DNA of 64,000 bases from Agromyces fucosus. GTDB lineage: Bacteria; Actinomycetota; Actinomycetes; Actinomycetales; Microbacteriaceae. The stretch spans positions 248,001 to 312,000 of the forward strand of contig NZ_SDPO01000002.1 in assembly GCF_004134865.1 (NCBI RefSeq), given 5' to 3'. Shown here piece by piece: positions 57,851-64,000 of the stretch. How positions within the stretch are numbered: position 1 is the stretch's first letter; each line of letters begins with the position of its first letter. The translations under genes and the position numbers were made by a program. The notes below the pieces were generated by a model. It was not told the DNA's origin. It ran no database searches and saw only the letters and a program-made list of their open reading frames with translations.

Positions 57851-59146
57851 GTGACCCTCGATCGAACGACGACCATCGACGGTCTGCTACCGACGGATCT
57901 CCGTCGCGACTTCCCGTACCTCGACCAGGAGCTGAACGGGCATCCGCTCGCCTATCTCGACTCCGGCGCGACCGCGCAACGACCGATCGCCGTGCTCGAC
58001 GCCGAGCGCGCCTACCTCGAGCACGCGAACGCCGCCGTGCACCGGGGCGCGTCCACCCTCGTCGGCACCTCGACGACCGCGTTCGAGGAGGCGCGCGAGA
58101 CGGTGGCGCGCTTCGTCGGCGCCGGCAGCCGCGAGATCGTCTGGGCCTCGAACGCGACGGACGCGATCAACATGGTCGCCCTCGGCATGGCGGATGCCTC
58201 GGCCGGCATCGGCGGGCCGGAGACAGAGATCTTCCGGCTCGGCGCCGGCGACGAGATCGTGGTCACGGAGGCCGAGCACCACGCCGACCTGATCCCGTGG
58301 CAGCGCCTCGCGGCGAAGACCGGTGCGACGCTGCGCTTCATCCCCGTGAACGACCACGGCACGTGGTCGATCGACGACGCGGCATCCGTCATCGGACCCC
58401 GCACCCGCCTCGTCGCCTTCGGGCACGTCTCGAACGTCACCGGGTTCCTCGCGCCCGCGGCAGAGGTCGTCGAGCTCGCCCACCGCCACGACGCGCTCGT
58501 CATGCTCGACGCCTGCCAGTCGGTGCCGCACCGCCCCGTCGACTTCGCCGAGCTCGGCGTCGACTTCGCCGCGTTCTCGGCGCACAAGATGCTCGGCCCG
58601 ACCGGCATCGGCGTGCTGTACGGCCGGGAGCACCTGCTCGACGCACTGCCGCCCGCGCGAACGGGCGGCTCCACGATCACCACCGTGACGATGGAGTCGG
58701 CGTCGTTCCTGCCGGCACCGCAGCGCTTCGAGGCGGGCACGCAGCCGGTCTCGCAGGCGATCGCCCTCGCCGAGGCGGTGCGCTACCTCGACGGCCTCGG
58801 CATGCAGCGCGTGCACGCGCACGAGGAGGCGCTCGCCGGGCTGCTCGTCGACGAGACGTCGCGCGTCGCCGGCGTGCGACTCGTCGGCCCGCCGCCCGGC
58901 AGCCCCCGTGCTGCGCTCGTGAGCGTCGACGTGCCCGGTGTGCACGCCCACGACGTCGGCCAGTTCCTCGACTCGCAGGGCATCGCCGTGCGAGTCGGCC
59001 ACCACTGCGCCCAGCCCCTGCACCGGCGGCTCGGACTCCGGGCGACGACGCGCGCGAGCGCCTACGTCTACACGACGGCCGACGAGGTGCGCCGATTCGC
59101 GGCGGCGCTCGCCGAGGTGCGCGGCTTCTTCGGGGTCGGCGCATGA
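57851..59146 (+). CDS. sufS: SufS-type cysteine desulfurase
   Basis: A 431-aa PLP enzyme (class V aminotransferase fold) that takes sulfur from cysteine for Fe-S cluster assembly. Marks: YLDSGATAQRPIAVLDAERAYLEHANAAVHRG, the PLP-lysine region FSAHKMLGPTGIGVLYG, and the active Cys loop RVGHHCAQPLHRRLG. Length and motifs match SufS; SufS rather than IscS because of the short Cys loop. GTG start with GGGAGGA five bases ahead. Its stop overlaps the sufU start (ATGA). The sufBCD genes usually found with them are not in the window. Confidence 0.93.
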   Translation: MTLDRTTTIDGLLPTDLRRDFPYLDQELNGHPLAYLDSGATAQRPIAVLDAERAYLEHANAAVHRGASTLVGTSTTAFEEARETVARFVGAGSREIVWASNATDAINMVALGMADASAGIGGPETEIFRLGAGDEIVVTEAEHHADLIPWQRLAAKTGATLRFIPVNDHGTWSIDDAASVIGPRTRLVAFGHVSNVTGFLAPAAEVVELAHRHDALVMLDACQSVPHRPVDFAELGVDFAAFSAHKMLGPTGIGVLYGREHLLDALPPARTGGSTITTVTMESASFLPAPQRFEAGTQPVSQAIALAEAVRYLDGLGMQRVHAHEEALAGLLVDETSRVAGVRLVGPPPGSPRAALVSVDVPGVHAHDVGQFLDSQGIAVRVGHHCAQPLHRRLGLRATTRASAYVYTTADEVRRFAAALAEVRGFFGVGA

Positions 59147-59601
59147 GCGACCTCTCGGGCCTGTACCAGGAGCTCATCCTCGACCACTCCAGGCGACGAC
59201 TCGGCGACGGCGAACTCGCCGAGCCGCACGCGACGCACCACGAGCTGAATCCCACGTGCGGCGACGAGATCACGATGGGCATCCGCCTCGACGCATCCGG
59301 CACCGTGCTCGACGAGATCGGTTGGACCGGCGACGGCTGCAGCATCTCGATGGCCTCCGCCTCGGCGCTCACCGAGCTCGCGGCCGGCGCGGAGCTCGAG
59401 CGGGTGCGGGAGCTCATCGACGGGTTCCGCACGATGATGCGCTCCCAGGGCGCGGGCGAGGCCGATGAAGAACTGCTCGGCGACGCGATCGCCTTCCACG
59501 GCGTCTCGAAGTACGTCATGCGCGTGAAGTGCGCCATGCTCGCGTGGGTCGCGCTCGAGGCGTGCGTCGCCGCGGCGAGCGCCGACGACTCGCGCTCCTG
59601 A
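59143..59601 (+). CDS. sufU: SufU family iron-sulfur scaffold/sulfur-transfer protein
   Basis: A 152-aa zinc-dependent sulfur-transfer protein, partner of SufS. LYQELILDHSRRRLGDGELAEPHATHHELNPTCGDEI, WTGDGCSISMASASAL and VKCAMLAWVALE contain the three conserved cysteines. A SufU-type insertion region is present (GFRTMMRSQGAGEADEELLGD) before the last Cys. The ATG overlaps the sufS stop, so the two are co-translated. It takes persulfide from SufS Cys and passes it on. Confidence 0.93.
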   Translation: MSDLSGLYQELILDHSRRRLGDGELAEPHATHHELNPTCGDEITMGIRLDASGTVLDEIGWTGDGCSISMASASALTELAAGAELERVRELIDGFRTMMRSQGAGEADEELLGDAIAFHGVSKYVMRVKCAMLAWVALEACVAAASADDSRS

Positions 59602-59781
59602 CGGCCGCGCTCGCCGCCGGTGCCGCGAGCGAACGAGCAGGATCCGCTCACGGTGCACCCGCTGGGGTCGGGCCTATCTTCGCCCGCTCTCCCCCAGATC
59701 AGGCTGCCTTTCCGCGCGCCGCGCCACGTCGTTCGCTCAGCAGTACCCGGCCACATCCTCCGATCGGCACGCACCCTGACT

Positions 59782-59837
59782 GATCAATAATGATCGAATA
59801 GCGCAATCTTCGATCAACTCTTGACACGAATCGATCA
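59782..59837 (+). promoter_or_regulatory. GATCA repeats and -35 upstream of the GH109-like gene
   Basis: GATCA/TGATC occurs four times: an inverted pair GATCA-ATAA-TGATC (59782-59795) and single copies at 59812-59816 and 59833-59837, the last two flanking TTGACA (59821-59826). The matching -10 is not clear. The 59602-59898 gap holds no gene; its left part is ordinary GC-rich spacer after sufU and its right part (from ~59780) is AT-richer. Confidence 0.5.
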
Positions 59838-59898
59838 GGCCAGCAAGGTATGGGATTACCGAGCTTCACCGAGTTCCCTGACCGACTTGGAGAGTGTC

Positions 59899-61362
59899 AT
59901 GACGCGTTTTCTCACCACCCCCCGCCCCACGGAGGAGCCGATCATCGCGGATCGGGATCCGGGGGCATTCGGCTTCAGCCGGCGAAACCTCCTCGGCGGA
60001 CTCCTCGCCGGCGTCGCCGTCACCGCCGTAGTCCCCTCGGTCGCCAACGCGGCGATCATCCCCGCCAGGAAGGGCGGCGCGACCTCGATGGCGAACGAGC
60101 CCTTCGAGGCCGTCGACGTCGTCAAGATCGGCCTCATCGGCCTCGGCAACCGCGGCATGGGCATGCTGAACGGATGGGTCGACGTGCCAGGCACCGCCGT
60201 CACGGCGGTGTGCGACATCCGTGCCGATCGCGCAACGACCGCGGCCGACCGGGTCGCCGGCAAGGGCAAGCCGCGACCTCGCGAGTACGGCGGCAGCGAC
60301 GAGTCCTTCCAGAAGATGCTCGACACCGAAGAGCTCGACCTCGTGTACGTCGCGACGCCGTGGGAGTTCCATCACGCGCACGGCAAGGCCGCCCTGCTCG
60401 CGGGAGCCCACGCGGCCATCGAGCTGCCGATCGCGACCGAGCTCGACGAGCTCTGGGACCTCGTCGACACTTCCGAACGCACACGCAAGCACCTGTTCCT
60501 CGCCGAGAACTGCTCGTACGGGCGCAACGAGCTCACGATGCTGAAGATGGCGCACGAGGGCGTCTTCGGCGACGTCACGAGCGGACACGGCGGCTACCTG
60601 CACGACCTCCGCTCCCTGCTGTTCGCCGACGGCTACTACACCGACGACTGGCGTCGCCTCTGGCACACCCGCAGCACGGCGAGCTTCTACCCCATGCACG
60701 GGCTCGCCCCGATCGCCGCGGCCATGGACATCAACCGGGGCGACCGCCTCGAGACGTTGACCGCGACGGCGACCGCGGCGCGCGGCCTCGCCGACTACCG
60801 CGAGCGCTTCGTTCCGCGCGACCACCGCTCGTGGAAGGAGGAGTACATCAACGGCGACCTCGTGACGTGCATGATCACGACGGCGAACGGCCGCACGATC
60901 CGCGCCGAGCACAACGTCAGCCAACCCCGACCGTACAGCCGCATCAACACGCTCGAGGGCAGCCGCGGCATCTTCGAGGACTACGTCGGCGCGGACTCGA
61001 CGGGTGCCCGCATCTACGCGGAGCCGTACCACGGCGGCGACACCTGGCGCGGGGCGAGCGCGATGCGCACGGAGTTCGACCACTGGCTCTGGAAGGACCT
61101 CGAGGGTCCGGCCGCCGGCGGCGGCCACGGCGGCATGGACTACATCCTGCAGTGGCGGATCGTGCAGCAGATGCGCTCAGGCCTCGTGCCCGACATCGAC
61201 GTCTACGATTCCGCCGCCTGGTGCGCACCCGTACCACTGAGCGTGATGTCGCTCGACAAGGGCGGCAAGCCGGTCGAGGTGCCCGACTTCACGCGCGGCG
61301 AGTGGAAGAAGCTGCGCCTCGGGCTCGATTCCACGCGATCCGCCATGCCCGCCGTCGTCTGA
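59899..61362 (+). CDS. Secreted GH109-like glycosidase (Gfo/Idh/MocA fold, NAD-dependent)
   Basis: A 487-aa protein exported by the Tat route (FSRRNLLGGLLAGVAVTAVV, residues ~26-45), consistent with export of a folded NAD-bound enzyme. The Rossmann motif is VKIGLIGLGNRGMGML; the catalytic half has ENCSYGRNELTMLKMAHEG, GHGGYLHDLR, FYPMHGLAPIAAAMDINRGDRLE and NVSQPRPYSR, which match the GH109 alpha-N-acetylgalactosaminidase family. It should remove terminal alpha-GalNAc by a redox-elimination mechanism. The ATG at 59899 follows GGAGAG. A lectin-like protein gene follows after 22 bases. GH109 versus a related sugar oxidoreductase needs testing. Confidence 0.84.
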   Translation: MTRFLTTPRPTEEPIIADRDPGAFGFSRRNLLGGLLAGVAVTAVVPSVANAAIIPARKGGATSMANEPFEAVDVVKIGLIGLGNRGMGMLNGWVDVPGTAVTAVCDIRADRATTAADRVAGKGKPRPREYGGSDESFQKMLDTEELDLVYVATPWEFHHAHGKAALLAGAHAAIELPIATELDELWDLVDTSERTRKHLFLAENCSYGRNELTMLKMAHEGVFGDVTSGHGGYLHDLRSLLFADGYYTDDWRRLWHTRSTASFYPMHGLAPIAAAMDINRGDRLETLTATATAARGLADYRERFVPRDHRSWKEEYINGDLVTCMITTANGRTIRAEHNVSQPRPYSRINTLEGSRGIFEDYVGADSTGARIYAEPYHGGDTWRGASAMRTEFDHWLWKDLEGPAAGGGHGGMDYILQWRIVQQMRSGLVPDIDVYDSAAWCAPVPLSVMSLDKGGKPVEVPDFTRGEWKKLRLGLDSTRSAMPAVV

Positions 61363-61384
61363 TCGATCAGCTGAGAGGAAGAAC

Positions 61385-62572
61385 ATGTCCATGAAGTTCC
61401 TTCGCCGGGCCGCCGTCGCCGGCGTGCTCGTGCTCGCGGCATCCACCTGGTCGACCGCGGCGGGTGCCTTCGCCGAGGAGTCGCCGGCGACAACGCAGTC
61501 GCCCGTTTCCACCGAAGCTCCGTCAACCGGGGCGCCGCAGACCGAAGCGCCCGAATCGGATGCCCCGGCCACCGAAGCGCCCGAGACGGATGCGCCGGCC
61601 GCCGAAACGCCCGAGTCGGCCGCTCCCGCGCCGGAGTCGTCGAAGCCGAGCGACACCGCACCCGAGGCATCCGACGCCGCCGAGCCCGCACCCGAGATCA
61701 CCGTCACGGTTCCGGAGGTCGGTCTCGACGGGCCGACGATCGCCGACGTCGAGATCACGGTGTCGAACGATTCGGCGCAGAAGATGAGCTCGGTCGCCGT
61801 CTCGTTCGCCGGCCCGGTCGGCTGGCAGGTCGTCCCGTCGAGCCAGAAGCTCGACGCGATCAAGCCCGGCCGCGAGCAGACCGCGACGTTCCAGATCCGC
61901 ATCCCCGAGAAGCGCCCCGGCTTCGCGCTGCGCATCTTCACCGCGACGGTCACGTACAAGGGCGGTGACGGTGCCGGAAGCGCGACCGGCATCCGTGCGA
62001 TGCCGACCAGCCCGCCGACCGATTCGCTCGCCGCGCTCTACAACAACGTGGGCATCACGGCCCTGTCGCAGACGACCGCCGGCAACTTCGACGGCGAGGG
62101 CAACACGTTCTCGGCGGAGCAGCTCGCCGCGGTGGGCGCAGCGCCGGGAGCGACGCTCGAGGCGCTCGGCGCCACGCTGACGATGCCGGCGTCCCAGCCG
62201 GGCACCGCCGACAACGTGACGGCGGCCGGGCAGGCGCTCCGCATCAGCGGGCAGGGTCAGCGCCTCGTCTTCCTCGGCTCCGGATCGAGCCTCGGCGCGA
62301 CCGGCACGGCGACCGTCTTCTACACCGACGGCACGACGAGCTCGGGCGCGATCGGATTCCCGAACTGGTCGTTCCACGACGAGAATGCGCACGGCGCCGA
62401 ACTCGCGATCTCGACGAACGGCCGCAACCGACCGAGCGGCTACGGCGATGCCGCCTACCAGTACCGCATGTTCGCGCACTCGGTGCCGCTGACGGCGGGC
62501 AAGACGGTCGACTTCGTCGTACTGCCCACGAACGCGACGATGCACATCTTCTCGATCGCGGTCGCTCCCTGA
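61385..62572 (+). CDS. Secreted NEW3/carbohydrate-binding domain protein (lectin-like)
   Basis: A 395-aa exported protein without a catalytic domain. Signal peptide 1-~30 (AAVAGVLVLAASTWSTAAGA); a Pro/Glu/Ala-rich linker ~31-105 made of degenerate (T/S)EAPE(S/T)DAPA units; an alpha-galactosidase NEW3-type Ig-like domain ~105-200 (DVEITVSNDSAQKMSSVAVS, VTYKGGDGA); and a C-terminal module ~205-395 beginning YNNVGITALSQTTAGNFDGE, of the type attached to many actinobacterial glycosidases. It is 22 bases downstream of the GH109-like gene with AGAGGAAG upstream, so co-expressed. It probably binds glycans at or near the cell surface. Confidence 0.78.
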   Translation: MSMKFLRRAAVAGVLVLAASTWSTAAGAFAEESPATTQSPVSTEAPSTGAPQTEAPESDAPATEAPETDAPAAETPESAAPAPESSKPSDTAPEASDAAEPAPEITVTVPEVGLDGPTIADVEITVSNDSAQKMSSVAVSFAGPVGWQVVPSSQKLDAIKPGREQTATFQIRIPEKRPGFALRIFTATVTYKGGDGAGSATGIRAMPTSPPTDSLAALYNNVGITALSQTTAGNFDGEGNTFSAEQLAAVGAAPGATLEALGATLTMPASQPGTADNVTAAGQALRISGQGQRLVFLGSGSSLGATGTATVFYTDGTTSSGAIGFPNWSFHDENAHGAELAISTNGRNRPSGYGDAAYQYRMFAHSVPLTAGKTVDFVVLPTNATMHIFSIAVAP

Positions 62573-62590
62573 CCCGTTCGCGTTGAACGA

Positions 62591-62625
62591 TTCGCGCCCG
62601 GCCGATCGCATCGGCCGGGCGCGAA
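62591..62625. terminator. Bidirectional terminator hairpin
   Basis: Perfect 16-base inverted repeat (arm TTCGCGCCCGGCCGAT, loop CGC) between the convergent lectin-like and methyltransferase genes. It can end transcripts from either side. Confidence 0.85.
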
Positions 62626-62650
62626 CGTGTGAGCGGGGCTGCTCAGTGAC

Positions 62651-63997
62651 TCACGGCGTCCACCACGGTCGGAGCGGGAGGTCGCCGTTGCCGCCGCGCT
62701 CGTCGGGTCGCACGGCGAGCACCTGGTGCAGCTGGATGCCGCCGGTCTCGAATGCGAGACGCGAGCCGGCCATGTACAGGCCCCACACCTTCGCGGTCGG
62801 CAACCCGACCTCGGCGACCGCTTCGTCCCAGTGCGCGACGAGGTTCGCGCACCAGTCGCGCAGCGTCATCGCGTAGTGCAGTCGCAGGTTCTCCTCGTGC
62901 ATCACCTCGAGGCCCACGTCCTGCGCCTCGGTGATGATGCGGCCCGAGCCGGTGAGCTCGCCGTCGGGGAAGACGTAGCGGTCGATGAACCCCTTCGCCG
63001 CGGGCTCGGAGCGGTTGTCGGGGCGCGTGATGCAGTGGTTCAGCAGCAACCCGCCGGTACGCAGCCGCGACTGCAGGAACGTGAAGTACGACGCGTAATT
63101 GCGCACCCCGATGTGCTCGAGCAGGCCGATCGAGGAGACTGCATCGAACCCGGTCTCGGTGATGTCGCGGTAGTCGCCGTACCGCACCTCGGCGAGGTCG
63201 CCGAGCCCCTCGTCGACGATCGCCTGCTGCGCCCATGCCGTCTGCTCCGCTGACAGCGTGACACCGAGGGCGCGGATGCCTCGGCGCGCGGCGTATCGCA
63301 CCATGCCGCCCCATCCGCAGCCGACGTCGAGCAGCCGGTCGCCCGGTTGCAGGCGCAGCTTCTCGAACACCAGCCGGTACTTGTTCTCCTGCGCCTCGTC
63401 GAGCGAGGCCCCGGCGTCGGGGTAGCACGCGCACGTGTAGGTCATCGAGGGCCCGAGCACCCACTCGTAGAAGGTGTTCGAGACGTCGTAGTGATGGTGG
63501 ATCGCCTCGGCGTCGCGGTGCTTCGAGTGCCGAAGGCCCTCGGCCACTCGCCGCCAGCGGGGCGGCGCCTCCTGCGGCGGCGGCGCGATGGGGCGCAGGT
63601 GCTCCAGGCCGATCGAGCGGATGACATGGGCCATCGTGCGCGGCGGCGGCAGCTTGAACACGAGTTCGTCGGCCAGCGCCTTCAGCAGCTCGTAGGGGTC
63701 GCCGGGGTGCACACCGTGGATGTCGATGTCACCGGCGATGTACGCGCGGGCGAGCCCGAGGTCGCCGCGGCCGGTGGCGAGGTAGGTCGTGCCCCTCGGG
63801 CTCTTCAGTTCGATGCCGAGTGCCGCGTCGGCCGGCCCGGCCGAGCTGCCGTCGTAGGCGGTGAAGCGCAGCGGCAGCCGGCCGCCGGCGAAGATCTCGA
63901 GGATCTCGGCGAGGGTGAGCTTGCCCGAGGCATCCGTCGCCTCATGCTGGTCGCCCGTCGCCGTCGTCTCGGCCGCCGTGCCCTTGGTCGTGGTCAT
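62651..63997 (-). CDS. Cyclopropane-fatty-acyl-phospholipid synthase family methyltransferase
   Basis: A 448-aa SAM-dependent methyltransferase of the CFA synthase/Mycolic acid cyclopropane family. The N-terminal lipid-binding-like part (GIELKSPRGTTYLATGRGDL, YIAGDIDIHG) is followed by the catalytic domain: HHYDVSNTFYEWVLGPSMTYTCAC, SAM motif LLDVGCGWGGMVRYAA, VTLSAEQTAWAQ and YGDYRDITETGFDAVSSIGLLEHIG. It methylates or cyclopropanates unsaturated phospholipid acyl chains at the membrane. The ATG at 63997 is three bases from the window edge, so an upstream start cannot be excluded. Confidence 0.88.
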   Translation of the reverse strand: MTTTKGTAAETTATGDQHEATDASGKLTLAEILEIFAGGRLPLRFTAYDGSSAGPADAALGIELKSPRGTTYLATGRGDLGLARAYIAGDIDIHGVHPGDPYELLKALADELVFKLPPPRTMAHVIRSIGLEHLRPIAPPPQEAPPRWRRVAEGLRHSKHRDAEAIHHHYDVSNTFYEWVLGPSMTYTCACYPDAGASLDEAQENKYRLVFEKLRLQPGDRLLDVGCGWGGMVRYAARRGIRALGVTLSAEQTAWAQQAIVDEGLGDLAEVRYGDYRDITETGFDAVSSIGLLEHIGVRNYASYFTFLQSRLRTGGLLLNHCITRPDNRSEPAAKGFIDRYVFPDGELTGSGRIITEAQDVGLEVMHEENLRLHYAMTLRDWCANLVAHWDEAVAEVGLPTAKVWGLYMAGSRLAFETGGIQLHQVLAVRPDERGGNGDLPLRPWWTP

Positions 63998-64000
63998 CGT

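Noticed and set aside
1..64000. tRNA, rRNA or CRISPR loci
   Set aside because: No cloverleaf-like segments with CCA or T-arm consensus and no regularly spaced repeats were noticed by reading; a dedicated tRNA scan would be needed to be certain.

Overview
The window is very GC-rich and gene-dense. Coding sequence ends almost always in G or C, start codons are often GTG or TTG, and several promoters look leaderless, all typical of an actinobacterium. Gene content (F420-type oxidoreductase, PucR, ROK and TetR regulators, SufS-SufU, CPBP proteases, several Tat or Sec exported glycosidases) and the recurrent word CGGATGCC/GGCATCCG point to Microbacteriaceae, most like Agromyces; this is inference, since no rRNA is present. 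I see no rRNA, tRNA, CRISPR array, transposase, integrase or phage gene.

Layout. 1-13.6 kb: a partial esterase; an alcohol dehydrogenase divergent from its TetR regulator over three CTTAC-N3-GTAAG sites; an ABC-F protein; a LysA-like decarboxylase/polar amino acid ABC operon facing a PucR regulator; a quinone oxidoreductase; a LysE exporter facing an AsnC/Lrp regulator; PhnB-like and deazaflavin proteins. 13.7-17.4 kb: a lone EctB-type aminotransferase, then a DsbA-CcdA thiol redox pair and a GntR regulator. 17.4-26.5 kb: a six-gene minus-strand operon (YtcJ amidohydrolase, peptide-type ABC transporter with a fused double ATPase, FAD monooxygenase) controlled by a divergent TetR regulator through a perfect palindrome. 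26.5-29.3 kb: AraC/NmrA pair and an XRE-DUF2975 pair.

29.4-33.7 kb: a secreted GH95 alpha-fucosidase with two F5/8 type C modules inserted in its N-terminal half, followed by a small WxL-like surface protein. 33.7-43.8 kb: membrane proteins, an ArsR-AHSA1-SDR operon with a leaderless promoter, two GNAT proteins, an MMPL transporter with its TetR regulator, an FAD oxidase and an AlkZ-like protein.

43.8-52.4 kb: the most coherent catabolic locus: S1 sulfatase, NitT/TauT-type ABC transporter, ROK regulator and secreted GH20 beta-N-acetylhexosaminidase, all on the minus strand. ROK and GH20 have the same promoter, with a 17-base identical block across the -35 box. I infer a system for sulfated N-acetylhexosamine glycans. 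With GH95 and the GH109-like enzyme and lectin-like protein at 59.9-62.6 kb, the window has a mucin/glycoconjugate-degrading character.

52.4-64 kb: Dabb protein, cyclase-fold protein, CPBP protease, a 3-ketosteroid dehydrogenase-like flavoprotein under tandem palindromes, GNAT, MarR, sufS-sufU, GH109-like enzyme plus lectin, and a cyclopropane-fatty-acid-synthase-like methyltransferase at the right edge. Wherever several starts were possible I used ribosome binding sites and stop/start overlaps to choose.
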